From Peptococcaceae bacterium BICA1-8 (GTDB lineage Bacteria; Bacillota; Peptococcia; Peptococcales; BICA1-8), in contig JUEF01000049.1 in assembly GCA_000802045.1 (NCBI GenBank), forward strand, positions 1-64,000: a stretch of DNA of 64,000 nucleotides, given 5' to 3'. The first letter of the stretch is position 1. The number at the start of each line of letters is the position of its first letter. The position numbers were made by a program, and so were the translations under genes. The notes below the pieces were generated by a model, which had not been told where the DNA came from, searched no databases, and saw only the letters and a program-made list of their open reading frames with translations. This document shows positions 1 to 9,578 of this stretch, piece after piece.

Positions 1-1
1 T

Positions 2-562
2 CTTTTAAAGCTTGCTTTATATCCCTTATCTGTAAAACAAATGCAGTCCATGAAAGGTATGCAATTAGTACAGCCTAAAGTTCAGGAAATACAAAAAAAG
101 TATAAAAATGACAAAGAAAAAATGAATAAAGCAATAATGGAGTTATATAAAGAATATAATGTTAATCCTGCTTCTGGTTGTTTACCACTACTTGTTCAAA
201 TGCCAATATTAATTGGACTTTTTACAGCTTTAAGGGATTATTCTTTTGAACCAGTAGCCCATGCTAAGTTTTTTTGGATTGGCAACTTAAGTAACCCTGA
301 TCCTTTATATATTTTGCCTATTTTAGTTGCTGCAGCTACCTTTGTACAGTCTAAAATTACTACACCAGCAAGTACTGGTGCTAGTAACTCAACTTCTATG
401 ATGATGCTTTATTTTATGCCTCTTTTTATTGGTTATATTAGTATGAAATTTGCAGCAGGACTCGCATTATACTGGGTAATTTTTAATGCTCTAGGTGCTC
501 TTCAGCAGTATTTAATCAATAAAAAACCACCTGCTGAGAAAGGGGAAGTCGGTGACAAATGA
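2..562 (+). CDS. yidC: Membrane protein insertase YidC/SpoIIIJ (5' truncated by window edge)
   Basis: YidC/Oxa1 insertases place proteins into the cytoplasmic membrane with or without the Sec translocon; SpoIIIJ versions are also needed in sporulation. The reading frame is open from base 2 and the first visible residues (LLKLALYPLSVKQ, then MQSMKGMQ) match the family's internal loop, so the ATG at 41 is internal and the true start lies upstream. The helix containing GCLPLLVQMPILIGLF and two later hydrophobic segments are present, followed by a charged tail. It overlaps jag by 4 bases (ATGA), the usual yidC-jag coupling near the Firmicutes origin. Confidence 0.95.
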   Translation, partial: LLKLALYPLSVKQMQSMKGMQLVQPKVQEIQKKYKNDKEKMNKAIMELYKEYNVNPASGCLPLLVQMPILIGLFTALRDYSFEPVAHAKFFWIGNLSNPDPLYILPILVAAATFVQSKITTPASTGASNSTSMMMLYFMPLFIGYISMKFAAGLALYWVIFNALGALQQYLINKKPPAEKGEVGDK

Positions 563-1179
563 AAAAGGTTGAGATTTCTGCAAAAACAGTAGAAGAGGCT
601 ATAAGATTAGCCTTACAAAAACTAGAGTTAAAAGAAGATGAAGTAAATGTTGAAGTTTTAGAACAACCAAATAAAGGATTTTTTGGTTTTTTTGGAAATA
701 AAAATGCAGTAGTTAGTGTTGAAGAAAAAATTAATCATATAAAATACACTAAGGTTTTTTTAGATAATATTTTAAATAAAATTGGTCTTAAACCTAAAAT
801 AGAGGTTGTTGAAAGTAATGATTTTATTACCTTTAATCTAAGTGGTGATGATTTAGGGATTTTAATAGGTCGCCGCGGGGATACTTTAGATTCCTTACAG
901 TTTTTAACTAATTTAGCGGTAAACAAAAATAATTTACAGAGAAAAAAAATAATTATTGATGTTGAAGACTATCGTAACAGAAGAGAAGAGACACTTATTA
1001 ATTTAGCCAATAGATTATCAGAAAAAGTTAAAAGAACAGGAAGAAAAGTAATTTTAGAGCCTATGAATCCCCATGAAAGACGTATTATTCATGTAACATT
1101 ACAAGATAATATTTATATTTCCACTTATAGTGAAGGTGATGAGCCTTACCGAAAAGTTGTTATTATTCCCAAGGATTAA
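559..1179 (+). CDS. jag: Jag/KhpB (EloR) RNA-binding protein
   Basis: SpoIIIJ-associated RNA-binding protein of 206 aa, linked in Firmicutes to control of cell elongation. Residues 1-50 form a Jag-N domain ending in the typical glycine/phenylalanine stretch KGFFGFFG. A KH domain follows with the GILIGRRGDTLDSLQ loop near residue 100, and a C-terminal R3H domain carries NPHERRIIH. Translation is probably coupled to yidC through the ATGA overlap. A clear intrinsic terminator follows. The length is normal and nothing looks broken. Confidence 0.95.
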   Translation: MKKVEISAKTVEEAIRLALQKLELKEDEVNVEVLEQPNKGFFGFFGNKNAVVSVEEKINHIKYTKVFLDNILNKIGLKPKIEVVESNDFITFNLSGDDLGILIGRRGDTLDSLQFLTNLAVNKNNLQRKKIIIDVEDYRNRREETLINLANRLSEKVKRTGRKVILEPMNPHERRIIHVTLQDNIYISTYSEGDEPYRKVVIIPKD

Positions 1180-1183
1180 TACT

Positions 1184-1215
1184 AAATCCCAGTAGCTAAT
1201 ATACTGGGATTTTTT
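1184..1215 (+). terminator. Intrinsic terminator of yidC-jag
   Basis: A perfect 11-bp stem, AAATCCCAGTA (1184-1194) with its complement (1202-1212), encloses a 7-base loop and runs into a T tract. It ends the yidC-jag unit before mnmE. Confidence 0.9.
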
Positions 1216-1280
1216 AATATTTTTTTTACTTTTAGTTTGTGGTAACATATGGGAAGAATAATTTCATGGGGTGAAGTAAA

Positions 1281-2663
1281 TTGATAAATGATACTATTGC
1301 AGCAATCGTTACAGCTATGGGTGCTGCCAGTGTAGGAATAATTAGAATAAGTGGTCCAGATGCTATAAAAATAGGAAATTTAGTTTATAGCGGAAAAGCA
1401 GAGTTTATTAAAACACCTTCCCATTCTGTTTTATACGGTAGGGTTTATGATCAATTTAATAAAAAATTAATTGATGAAGCTTTGTTTTTAATAATGAGGG
1501 AGCCAAGAACCTTTTCTGGAGAAGATGTTGTAGAAATCCAATGTCATGGTGGTATGATTTCAGTTAGAAAAGTATTAGAGATAGTGTTAAGAAATGGGGC
1601 GCGAATTGCAGAACCAGGTGAGTTTAGTAAAAGGGCTTTTTTAAACGGTAAATTAGATTTAGCTCAAGCTGAATCAATTATGGATATAGTCAATGCTAAA
1701 ACTGAAAAAAGTTTAGAATTAGCTATTAATCAATTACAAGGTGCTCTATCAATACTCGTGAATGAAGTACGGTATGAACTTTTAAGATTAGTTGCTTATA
1801 TTGAGGCAGACATTGACTTCCCGGAGGATGATATAGAGAGACTTAGTAATACACAACAATTAGAGAAGCTTGTTGAACTTAGCGATAGGTTAATAAATAT
1901 CTTACGGACAGCTCAAAAAGGAAAGCTAATCAGAGAGGGATTAAATGTTATAATAATAGGCAAACCAAATGTCGGGAAGTCAAGTTTATTAAATGCCCTT
2001 ATAAGAGAAACTAAAGCTATAGTTACAGATATTCCTGGGACAACAAGAGATGCCATTGAGGAATATATTAATTTAGGCGGAATCCCTATTAAATTAGTTG
2101 ATACTGCTGGGATCCGAGATAGTGAAAATTTAGTAGAACAAATTGGTGTAGAAAAAGCAAAAGAATTTATTACAAAGGCAGATTTAATACTCTATGTTAT
2201 AGATATTATAGAAGGAATATCTGATGATGATAAGAATATTATTTTTGAATTATTAGATAAAATTCCAACAATATTTTTAGCCAATAAGGCAGACTTACAA
2301 TATAATCAAGATAACTTAAAAGCAATAAAAAGTATACTAGGAGAAAAGGAACTTATCTTAATATCTGCTAAAGAAAATCAAGGATTAGAAGCGATTGAAG
2401 AAAGAATTGCTGCTTTATTCTTTGAGGGAAGTTTACAGATATCTGGGGAAGCTATTATTACTAGTGCCCGGCATGTACAAGCTCTTCAAGGTGCTTATGA
2501 TCATCTAAAAGGTGCTATAAATTCAATTCAAAATGACATGCCTGGGGATTTTGTAGTAATTGATATTCGTAGTAGTTGGGAATTATTAGGTAAAATTACC
2601 GGTGATACAATAGAAGATGATATTTTGGATCAGATATTTTCTCAGTTTTGTTTAGGTAAATAA
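1281..2663 (+). CDS. mnmE: tRNA uridine-5-carboxymethylaminomethyl modification GTPase MnmE
   Basis: MnmE works with MnmG to modify the wobble uridine (U34) of several tRNAs. The 460-aa protein has an N-terminal folate-binding domain, a helical domain interrupted by a G domain (P-loop GKPNVGKSS near residue 228, DIPGTTRD switch, DTAG near 273, NKAD), and the catalytic C-terminal motif CLGK. The start is TTG, supported by GGGGTG about 8 bases upstream and an N terminus matching the family. mnmG begins 10 bases after the stop. Confidence 0.96.
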   Translation: MINDTIAAIVTAMGAASVGIIRISGPDAIKIGNLVYSGKAEFIKTPSHSVLYGRVYDQFNKKLIDEALFLIMREPRTFSGEDVVEIQCHGGMISVRKVLEIVLRNGARIAEPGEFSKRAFLNGKLDLAQAESIMDIVNAKTEKSLELAINQLQGALSILVNEVRYELLRLVAYIEADIDFPEDDIERLSNTQQLEKLVELSDRLINILRTAQKGKLIREGLNVIIIGKPNVGKSSLLNALIRETKAIVTDIPGTTRDAIEEYINLGGIPIKLVDTAGIRDSENLVEQIGVEKAKEFITKADLILYVIDIIEGISDDDKNIIFELLDKIPTIFLANKADLQYNQDNLKAIKSILGEKELILISAKENQGLEAIEERIAALFFEGSLQISGEAIITSARHVQALQGAYDHLKGAINSIQNDMPGDFVVIDIRSSWELLGKITGDTIEDDILDQIFSQFCLGK

Positions 2664-2673
2664 GGAGGAAGTT

Positions 2674-4572
2674 ATGGATTTTGTTGCGGGTAATTATGAT
2701 GTTATAGTTATAGGAGCTGGTCATGCGGGGTGTGAAGCAGCACTTGCCTCCTCGCGGATGGGGTGCAAAACATTAATATTAACTATTAGTATTGATAATA
2801 TAGCTTTAATGCCGTGTAATCCGGCGGTTGGTGGGCCTGCAAAAGGTCATTTAGTTAGAGAAATTGATGCTTTAGGCGGACAGATGGGTTTAAATATTGA
2901 CAAAACAAATATTCAAGTAAGAATGCTTAATACAGGTAAAGGTCCGGCAGTACATTCATTACGGGCTCAAGCAGATAAAAAAATGTATCAAGAAGAGATG
3001 ACTAAAGAGCTAGAGGCCCAAGATAATTTAGATGTTAAACAAGCAATGGTTGAAGAGATTTTAGTAGAAAACAATATCGTTCAGGGCGTCAAGACCCAAA
3101 CCGGAGCAATATTTAAATCGGAAGTAGTTATCCTCACAACAGGAACTTATTTAAGAGGAAAAATTATTATAGGTGATTTTAACTATATTGCAGGTCCTAA
3201 TGGTTTGCAGTCCTCAATTAATCTTTCAGGAAACTTAAAGGAATTAGGTTTCGAATTATTAAGATTTAAGACAGGAACCCCTGCTCGGATTGACCGGCGC
3301 ACAATTGATTTTTCTAAAATGATCGAACAACCTGGGGATGAGAAAAATTTATTTTTTTCTTTTATGAGTAAAGAATCTACACCTTACAATTACTCATGTT
3401 GGCTAACTTATACCAATGAAAAAACCCATAAAATTATCAGAGATAATTTACATCGTGCACCTATGTACTCTGGCTCTATTGAAGGTACTGGGCCACGTTA
3501 CTGCCCTTCTATTGAGGACAAAATTGTAAGATTTTCTGATAAAGCTAGCCACCAAACCTTTATCGAGCCAGAAGGAATTAATACTTATGAAATGTATGTA
3601 CAAGGTATTTCGACAAGTCTGCCGGAGGATGTTCAATTAATCATGTATAGAAGCATAGCAGGGTTAGAAAATGTGGAAATAATGAGACCAGCCTATGCTA
3701 TTGAATATGACTGTTTGAATCCTACCCAATTATCATTAACACTAGAGACAAAAAAAGTCAGTGGCTTATTTGCAGCTGGCCAAATAAATGGTTCCTCAGG
3801 CTATGAAGAGGCAGCTGCGCAAGGTCTAATTGCTGGAATTAATGCTGTAACAAAGATTAAAGGAAAAGAGCCATTTATTTTAAAACGTTCTGATGCCTAT
3901 ATAGGTGTTTTAATTGATGATTTAGTTACTAAAGGAACTAATGAACCTTATCGTATGCTAACCTCCCGTGCGGAGTATCGTCTATTATTAAGACAGGATA
4001 ATGCAGATTTAAGACTTACTGAAGAAGGTTGGAAAATTGGTTTAGTTAATGAGGATAGATATAAACAATTTATAAACAAAAAAGAAAGTATTTCCCGGGA
4101 AATGCTCAGATTAAGTCAGGTTATGCTTAATCCCAATAACCAATTAGTGAGTAATGTTTTAAAATTGAGGGAGAGCTCTTTATTAAAGAACTCCATATCT
4201 GCAATGGATTTATTGAAAAGGCCAGAGATCACATATTTTGATTTACTTGAAATTGGTTATGGGGATAAAGAACTTACTAGAGAAATCTATGAACAGGTAG
4301 AAATACAAATTAAATATGAAGGATATATCACAAAACAACAATCTCAAGTTGAAAGATTTGAAAAAATTGAAAACCGGGTTATTCCCCAAAAAATTAATTA
4401 TCTAAAAATAAATGGTCTTAGAAATGAAGCGAAGCAGAAATTATCAACAATAATGCCTATTTCTGTTGGTCAAGCCTCGAGGATTTCAGGAGTATCCCCT
4501 GCTGATATTTCTGTCTTATTGGTATATCTAGAACAACAAAGACGCAGAGGAGTTTATGATAATGAAAAATAA
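2674..4572 (+). CDS. mnmG: tRNA uridine-5-carboxymethylaminomethyl modification enzyme MnmG (GidA)
   Basis: FAD- and NADH-dependent partner of MnmE in U34 modification. The 632-aa protein begins with a Rossmann dinucleotide-binding motif ([12 protein letters not shown], about residue 13) and shows the conserved [13 protein letters not shown] segment and a C-terminal helical domain ending near RRRGVY. AGGAGG lies just upstream of the ATG. A perfect Noc-type palindrome is embedded in its coding sequence (4090-4103). The 3' end overlaps rsmG. Confidence 0.96.
   Translation: MDFVAGNYDVIVIGAGHAGCEAALASSRMGCKTLILTISIDNIALMPCNPAVGGPAKGHLVREIDALGGQMGLNIDKTNIQVRMLNTGKGPAVHSLRAQADKKMYQEEMTKELEAQDNLDVKQAMVEEILVENNIVQGVKTQTGAIFKSEVVILTTGTYLRGKIIIGDFNYIAGPNGLQSSINLSGNLKELGFELLRFKTGTPARIDRRTIDFSKMIEQPGDEKNLFFSFMSKESTPYNYSCWLTYTNEKTHKIIRDNLHRAPMYSGSIEGTGPRYCPSIEDKIVRFSDKASHQTFIEPEGINTYEMYVQGISTSLPEDVQLIMYRSIAGLENVEIMRPAYAIEYDCLNPTQLSLTLETKKVSGLFAAGQINGSSGYEEAAAQGLIAGINAVTKIKGKEPFILKRSDAYIGVLIDDLVTKGTNEPYRMLTSRAEYRLLLRQDNADLRLTEEGWKIGLVNEDRYKQFINKKESISREMLRLSQVMLNPNNQLVSNVLKLRESSLLKNSISAMDLLKRPEITYFDLLEIGYGDKELTREIYEQVEIQIKYEGYITKQQSQVERFEKIENRVIPQKINYLKINGLRNEAKQKLSTIMPISVGQASRISGVSPADISVLLVYLEQQRRRGVYDNEK
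4090..4103. promoter_or_regulatory. Predicted Noc-binding site (NBS) inside mnmG
   Basis: ATTTCCCGGGAAAT is identical to the consensus I recall for Bacillus subtilis Noc binding sites. It lies within the mnmG coding sequence, 1.3 kb upstream of the noc-like gene. The match is direct; function is inferred. Noc sites commonly lie within genes, where Noc nucleates and spreads on CTP binding. Confidence 0.7.
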
Positions 4573-5275
4573 ACTAATCCTTGCTTTAGAAAAGGAAGGG
4601 TTTCTTTTAAATGAAGAACAACTAGATAAGTTTGTTATATTTAGTTCCCTTATAAAAGAATGGAATACCAAAATAAACTTAACTTCCTTAGATGAAGATG
4701 ATGATATAATTTATAAACATTTTTTGGATTCGTTATTTTGTTTAAAAACAGGACTTGTCTGGCAGGGTAAAAAAGTGATTGATGTTGGTACTGGTGCGGG
4801 CTTTCCTGGTATTCCCTTGAAGATTATGTTGGGTGAAGATATTAAGTTAACTCTTTTCGATTCAGTGCAAAAAAAAGTTAACTTTTTGGATTTAGTAGTT
4901 AAAGAGTTAGGTTTAAATGGGGTAAAATGCGTACACGGTAGAGCAGAAGAATACGGAAAGATGATAGATTATCGGGAAAAATATGATATTGTTTTAGCTA
5001 GAGCTGTTGCTAGATTGCCACTTTTACTGGAGCTATGTATACCTTTTGTAAATTTAGGCGGATTTTTTCTGGCTATGAAAGGGCCAGAAGGAACTAAAGA
5101 ATTAGATGAAAGTGAATATGCCCTAAAACAATTAGGCGGTAAAATTAATAGTATTGATAACTTCTTTTTAAAGGATCAAGATTATACAAGGGTATTAATT
5201 TCATTTAAAAAAAATAAATTAACACCGGAAAAATATCCACGAAAAGCTGGTACGCCGCAAAAAAAACCCTTATGA
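4562..5275 (+). CDS. rsmG: 16S rRNA (guanine-N7) methyltransferase RsmG
   Basis: RsmG (GidB) methylates N7 of a guanine in the 530 loop of 16S rRNA using SAM. The class I methyltransferase motif [16 protein letters not shown] is at about residues 70-85. An ATG at 4556 also exists in frame, but AGAGGAG (4546-4552) is only 3 bases from it and 9 bases from 4562, so 4562 (237 aa) is preferred. The gene overlaps the end of mnmG, as expected for translational coupling. Confidence 0.94.
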   Translation: MKNKLILALEKEGFLLNEEQLDKFVIFSSLIKEWNTKINLTSLDEDDDIIYKHFLDSLFCLKTGLVWQGKKVIDVGTGAGFPGIPLKIMLGEDIKLTLFDSVQKKVNFLDLVVKELGLNGVKCVHGRAEEYGKMIDYREKYDIVLARAVARLPLLLELCIPFVNLGGFFLAMKGPEGTKELDESEYALKQLGGKINSIDNFFLKDQDYTRVLISFKKNKLTPEKYPRKAGTPQKKPL

Positions 5276-5383
5276 ATAATAATTTATATGGTTAAATATG
5301 TAAAAATATATTTTTCCCAGGAGGATTTTATCAATAATTAATAGAATATAAAAGTTAATTGATTTTGTGAGGGGTGTTCCTTT

Positions 5384-6229
5384 ATGAAAGACCATATTTC
5401 CAAAATGTTTAGGATTTCCCAGGATTTAGATAAGAATGAAATAAAATATGTAGAATTATCTTTAATTACTCCTAACCCTTTCCAGCCCAGGAGGGTTTTT
5501 GATCCTACACACCTAGAAGAATTAGCCCAATCTATTCGTGAATTTGGTATTTTACAGCCCATTCTTGTACGTAAGATGGGGACAGGCTATGAATTGGTTG
5601 CCGGAGAACGAAGATTTAGGGCAAGTCAATTAGTTGGGTTAAAAACAATTCCTTCAATAATAAAGAACCTAACTGATAAAGAAGTCGCTGAAATGGCATT
5701 AATTGAGAATTTACAGCGAGAAGATTTAAACTATTTCGAAGAAGCAGAAGGTTATGCAAAGCTAATGAGGGAATTTGGTATAACCCAGGATGAAATTGCT
5801 AAGAGAATGGGAAAAGGGCAATCAACAATTGCCAATAAATTAAGGCTTTTAAATCTTCATCCTAATGTTAGGGAAGAAATTTCTATTAATGTCATTACCG
5901 AGAGACATGCTCGAGCCTTATTAAAGTTAAATGATCCAAATGAACAACTGAAGGCTTTAAATGAAATATATTCAAAAAATCTTAATGTTCGTCAAACAGA
6001 TCAATTTGTTGAGCAGTTATTAATTTTAAATGAAAAAGAAATTAAAGAAAAAAGAAAATTGAAGATGACAAAAATTTTCAAAGATATGCGAATTTTTCTT
6101 AATACCATTAGAGGAGCAGTGCAAACTATTAAAGATGCTGGACTAGATGCTGATATTTCAGAAAATGACTTTGAAGACTATATGGAAGTAACGATAAGAT
6201 TACCAAAAAGTAGAAATGCCGCCAAATAA
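5384..6229 (+). CDS. noc: Nucleoid occlusion protein Noc (ParB family)
   Basis: ParB-family CTPase of 281 aa. It carries the CTP-binding motifs GERRFRA (about residue 74) and ENLQRE, a central helix-turn-helix (TQDEIAKRMGKGQSTIANK, about 133-151) and a C-terminal dimerisation region. Noc blocks division over the nucleoid by bringing DNA to the membrane. The short N terminus MKDHISKMFRI resembles the amphipathic membrane-targeting helix of B. subtilis Noc, and the position between rsmG and parA fits noc rather than a second parB. Two perfect Noc-type palindromes occur in this window. The call as Noc rather than a ParB paralogue is inference from position, N terminus and sites. Confidence 0.85.
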   Translation: MKDHISKMFRISQDLDKNEIKYVELSLITPNPFQPRRVFDPTHLEELAQSIREFGILQPILVRKMGTGYELVAGERRFRASQLVGLKTIPSIIKNLTDKEVAEMALIENLQREDLNYFEEAEGYAKLMREFGITQDEIAKRMGKGQSTIANKLRLLNLHPNVREEISINVITERHARALLKLNDPNEQLKALNEIYSKNLNVRQTDQFVEQLLILNEKEIKEKRKLKMTKIFKDMRIFLNTIRGAVQTIKDAGLDADISENDFEDYMEVTIRLPKSRNAAK

Positions 6230-6328
6230 GGAGTCCAGTAATTTAAAAGAGAAAAGAACAATTTAAATATAAAATGTGAATTTTACTTTTTATCGTTGTT
6301 ATTGGGATTAAAAACAATATATTATTCT

Positions 6329-6356
6329 GTAGGGGCGGACCTGTGTGTCCGCCCTC
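6329..6356. repeat. TGTAGGGGCG-family hairpin
   Basis: GTAGGGGCGGAC followed by a short loop and GTCCGCCC forms an 8-bp GC-rich hairpin. Related copies lie at 23629, 26845 and 40534, where they abut or supply stop codons. This copy is 100 bases after noc. Confidence 0.7.
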
Positions 6357-6412
6357 TTTGCGTATTATAACGTTAGGGTAGTAGCACATAGTGAGACCAC
6401 TACTGATTGTTG

Positions 6413-6494
6413 CTGTCATCCTGAGGGAGGTAAGACTGAAGGATCTTAAGATTTTTCACTAGATAAGATCCTTCGCTATTGCTCAGGATGACAG
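6413..6494. repeat. Palindromic CTGTCATCCTGAG repeat, copy 1
   Basis: This 82-bp element has perfect 13-bp terminal inverted repeats (CTGTCATCCTGAG and its complement). Inside, GGATCTTA and AGATCCTTCGCTAT extend the foldback. Copies 2 and 3 are at 8565 and 8711. It encodes nothing and resembles a MITE or REP-like element. Confidence 0.85.
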
Positions 6495-6862
6495 AAAAAA
6501 CTAAAATAGAACATATGTACCCCGTTTTATAATTGTTTTAAGGGCTATAGATTTTATTGCAAATATAAAATTATTTAAAGAAGCCTTCACTTTATTAGAA
6601 CGTAAAATAACCTCAATATAACTAATCCGAAAAAGTTATAAGGCTTTTTTTATTAGCCTCGTCCGCCTAATTAGGCATTACCACTGACAATTCTAGGAAA
6701 GGCTACTTTTTTAACATCAAAGGTTACTAGTTGAGAATACCTCATAACATAAAATATGACCTCTTTTTATTCATTTATGCCTTATTTATTTTTTTTCTTG
6801 CAGGAACATTTATTTGTTTAGTGGAATTTTATAATATATTCTTTATTTGTGAGGTGAGTTTA

Positions 6863-7621
6863 GTGGGAAGAATAATTACTATAGCTAATCAAAAAGGTGG
6901 TGTTGCAAAAACAACTACTGCCGTCAATCTTTCTGCATGTTTAGGAACTTTAGGAAAAAAGGTCTTATTAATAGATATTGATCCTCAGGGAAATGCTAGT
7001 AGTGGTTTGGGCATAAACAAGTTATCTTCGATAAGATGTATTTACGATGTTATAGTTAATAATGTACCTATTACAAAAGTTATTTTACCAACAGAAGTAA
7101 AAAATCTTTATATCATCCCTGCTACAATACAGCTTGCTGGTGCAGAAGTTGAATTAGTCTCTGCTATTTCTCGAGAAGTAAAATTAAAGAAAGCACTAGA
7201 GAGCATAAAAAATGATTATGATTTTATTTTTATTGATTGTCCACCTTCCTTAGGTCTTTTAACTTTAAATGCTTTAACAGCTGCAGATTCAATATTGATT
7301 CCAATTCAATGTGAATATTATGCTTTAGAAGGATTAAGCCAGTTAATGAATACCGTACATCTTGTGCAAAAACATTTAAATCCTAATCTTACTATAGAAG
7401 GTGCAATTTTGACCATGTTTGATGCCAGAACAAATCTCTCTATACAGGTTGTTGATGAAGTAAAAAATTATTTTAAGGATAAAGTTTTTTCAAGCATCAT
7501 TCCCAGGAATGTCCGCTTAAGTGAGGCGCCAAGTTATGGACAACCAATAACAACATATGATCCAAAATCAAAAGGTGCCGAAATGTATATGGAATTAGCT
7601 AAGGAAGTGATTAATAGATGA
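6863..7621 (+). CDS. parA: Chromosome partitioning ATPase ParA/Soj
   Basis: ParA-type ATPase that acts with ParB and parS in origin segregation and, in Bacillus, in regulating DnaA. From the GTG at 6863 the 252-aa protein begins MGRIITIANQKGGVAKTTT, with the deviant Walker A motif at residues 11-19, then DIDPQGNASSGLG and IDCPPSLGLLT. The start is supported by GAGGTGAG immediately upstream and by family length. Its stop overlaps the parB start by 4 bases (ATGA). Confidence 0.94.
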   Translation: MGRIITIANQKGGVAKTTTAVNLSACLGTLGKKVLLIDIDPQGNASSGLGINKLSSIRCIYDVIVNNVPITKVILPTEVKNLYIIPATIQLAGAEVELVSAISREVKLKKALESIKNDYDFIFIDCPPSLGLLTLNALTAADSILIPIQCEYYALEGLSQLMNTVHLVQKHLNPNLTIEGAILTMFDARTNLSIQVVDEVKNYFKDKVFSSIIPRNVRLSEAPSYGQPITTYDPKSKGAEMYMELAKEVINR

Positions 7622-8484
7622 AAAGAGGTTTAGGGAAGGGCTTAGGAGCACTAATTCCTACAACTAATATTGACCAATACAATCCAGAAAAAGATTTAAT
7701 TATGGACATCCTTATAGAAGAGATTATTCCTAATAGCTTTCAGCCTCGGAAAATTTTTAACCCTGAGAAAATTGCTGAGTTGGCGGCGTCTATTAAAGAA
7801 CACGGTATTTTACAACCGGTAATTGTTCGCCCTCATAACCAAGGGTATGAATTGGTTGTTGGAGAGAGAAGGCTTCGAGCATCAAAGCAGCTTGGTTTAG
7901 AAAAAATTCCTGCAGTAATTAAGATGTTAACAGATCAAGATATGACAGAAGTTGCTTTAATTGAAAATATTCAAAGGCAGGATTTAAACCCTGTGGAAGA
8001 AGCAAGAGCATATAAACGTCTTATTGAAGAATTCGGTTTAACCCAAGACGGTGTGGCTAAAAAGCTAGGAAAATCCCGTCCTTTTGTTGCAAACTTCTTA
8101 AGAATTCTTAATTTGCCTGTTAACATTCTAGAACTGCTAGAAAACGGGGAAATTACGGTAGGTCATGCCAGGCCTTTATTGGCGGTTGATGATACTAATC
8201 TCCAGCAGCAGTTAGTAAACCAAATAGTAGAAGATCAACTTTCTGTTAGAGAAACAGAGAAGCTCATTAATAATTCATTAAAGAATATGAAACAAAAACC
8301 TAAATTAATTACTGAAACTCCTTCTTCACCTATTTTAGATGATATCCAAGAACGACTACGGTTGAAATTTAGTACTAAGGTAAATATAAAAGATGATGGG
8401 AAAAAAGGGAAAATAGAGATAGAGTATTTTAGTTACGATGAATTACAAAGAATAATAGAAATGCTAGATGAACATAACTATTGA
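7618..8484 (+). CDS. parB: Chromosome partitioning protein ParB/Spo0J
   Basis: CTP-dependent DNA clamp that loads at parS and recruits SMC. The 288-aa protein has an N-terminal basic KRGLGKGLGALIP motif that stimulates ParA, CTP motifs GERRLRA (about residue 82) and ENIQRQ, a helix-turn-helix (TQDGVAKKLGKSRPFVANFL, about 141-160), and a C-terminal dimerisation domain. It is a paralogue of the Noc protein encoded just upstream. A canonical parS palindrome begins within its last codon, and a second lies 0.7 kb downstream. Confidence 0.95.
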   Translation: MKRGLGKGLGALIPTTNIDQYNPEKDLIMDILIEEIIPNSFQPRKIFNPEKIAELAASIKEHGILQPVIVRPHNQGYELVVGERRLRASKQLGLEKIPAVIKMLTDQDMTEVALIENIQRQDLNPVEEARAYKRLIEEFGLTQDGVAKKLGKSRPFVANFLRILNLPVNILELLENGEITVGHARPLLAVDDTNLQQQLVNQIVEDQLSVRETEKLINNSLKNMKQKPKLITETPSSPILDDIQERLRLKFSTKVNIKDDGKKGKIEIEYFSYDELQRIIEMLDEHNY

Positions 8485-8504
8485 GTGTTTCACGTGAAAC
8501 ACTC
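8483..8504. promoter_or_regulatory. parS: parS centromere site 1, doubling as a terminator stem
   Basis: The core TGTTTCACGTGAAACA (8486-8501) is a perfect parS match. The palindrome extends to 22 bp and is followed by TTTTTATTTT, so in RNA it would also form an 11-bp stem plus U tract that can terminate parA-parB transcription. It starts inside the parB stop region. The parS identity is strong; dual use is inference. Confidence 0.92.
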
Positions 8505-8564
8505 TTTTTATTTTAATAAGCATTAAAGAGTATCATTTGTTTATAAAAGTTACTATTGGACGAT

Positions 8565-8645
8565 CTGTCATCCTGAGGGAAGAATGAACGAAGGATCTAG
8601 GGCATTTCTCTTAGGAAGATCCTTCGCTATCGCTCAGGAGGACAG
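8565..8645. repeat. Palindromic CTGTCATCCTGAG repeat, copy 2
   Basis: This 81-bp foldback shares ends and internal segments (GAACGAAGGATCT, AGATCCTTCGCTAT) with copies 1 and 3. The right arm has one mismatch (CTCAGGAGGACAG). Confidence 0.85.
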
Positions 8646-8710
8646 GTATATTTTGTTATAGTAGTGTGGGCAGAGGATCATTATTGTTATGGAAGCTACT
8701 GATTGATGGT

Positions 8711-8790
8711 CTGTCATCCTGAGAGAAGAATGAACGAAGGAGCTTAGGGCTTCTCACTAGGAGATCCTTCGCTATCGCTCAGGATGACAG
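8711..8790. repeat. Palindromic CTGTCATCCTGAG repeat, copy 3
   Basis: This 80-bp foldback has perfect 13-bp ends, only 66 bases after copy 2. The preceding bases (tactgattg) resemble those before copy 1, which suggests the element may be longer than its palindromic core. Confidence 0.85.
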
Positions 8791-9183
8791 GGAACTTCCC
8801 TTTATATATAGAAGTGGGGAATGAGATATTATTTTTGTTGCAGCGAAGAAGCTCTTTTTAGGCAGTTTAAAAAGGCGTTATTTCATTTAGTTGAAATTTA
8901 GAATTGCAGAAATAAGAACTTTTAAGCGCTCTGGAGGGGTTTTAAGAGCCCCTTTAAAGTATTACTAAAGGTAATTTTTACTTAAATTAAACAAGAAAAT
9001 ATACTATCTTTTAGAACAAACGTTCCCTTATTTAAATTTAATCTAAGCTTTTCTGAATTAATCCTTAATACATCAATATCTAATCCAACACGAAAGGCAT
9101 AGGAGGCTTTCTGGCTACTTTTAAAGCAAGAAATATTTTAAAAATATCAATATATTTTGTATTTTTGTATTTCAACCAAATAT

Positions 9184-9213
9184 AAAGTTTTGTTTCACGT
9201 GAAACAAAACTTT
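9184..9213. promoter_or_regulatory. parS: parS centromere site 2
   Basis: The core TGTTTCACGTGAAACA (9191-9206) is identical to site 1 and is centred in a perfect 30-bp palindrome. T residues follow on the right, but no gene ends here, so a terminator role is doubtful. It lies in non-coding DNA 0.7 kb after parB. Confidence 0.92.
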
Positions 9214-9264
9214 TTTGCCATTTGTATTATAAAGTCGCGTTAGAAGAAAAAAGTGCGCTAAATC

Positions 9265-9330
9265 GTAGGAATGACGCCCTCGTCGGACCGGGGATTTAAG
9301 AATAACGGAACGGTGCGGCCCGTTCCCTAC
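9265..9330. repeat. 66-bp GTAGGGAACG-type inverted-repeat element, copy A
   Basis: It begins GTAGGAATGACGCCCTCGTC and ends CGTTCCCTAC, and matches in length and in both ends the element at 22676-22741. The internal part has diverged. It is non-coding. Confidence 0.75.
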
Positions 9331-9578
9331 AGGTATTGTTTTTCTTTGTTTAAAAGTATGCAAGAACTACAGAACATTCAAATTAGTTTATGCCACTTCG
9401 TAGAAAAACAACAACAGTAGTCAGCTTAAAAATAGATGCCAGGAATGGAGTTGAATTTTGTCAGGGTATAGTTGTTTCATAATCATAATAGGGGAATAAT
9501 TATTTCGCCATACAGCAGGTGTATTGTGCTTTAATATTGGAGAAGATAAAACAAATTGGTGATGAAGGAGAAATCCGT

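Larger units (their letters stand above)
6230..6862. other. Repeat-bearing intergenic region between noc and parA
   Basis: About 630 bases without a convincing gene. It holds a GC-rich hairpin of the TGTAGGGGCG family (6329-6356) and one copy of the roughly 80-bp palindromic repeat (6413-6494). An in-frame extension of parA runs back to a TTG at 6731 but encodes a low-complexity hydrophobic stretch absent from ParA proteins and is treated as non-coding. A TATAAT at 6830-6835 could be the parA -10 element, without a convincing -35. Confidence 0.6.
8505..9578. other. Intergenic region with repeats and a second parS
   Basis: Just over 1 kb with no convincing gene. It contains two copies of the 80-bp palindromic repeat (8565-8645, 8711-8790), parS site 2 (9184-9213) and one copy of the 66-bp GTAGGGAACG-type element (9265-9330). 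The rest is AT-rich with no recognisable signal. Confidence 0.6.

Noticed and set aside
6731..6862. 44-residue N-terminal extension of ParA from a TTG start
   Set aside because: Hydrophobic, low-complexity and absent from ParA; GTG 6863 has a proper ribosome-binding site and gives the family N terminus.
5276..9578. Chromosomal origin of replication near noc-parB
   Set aside because: No cluster of DnaA boxes was found; oriC is expected near dnaA, left of the window.
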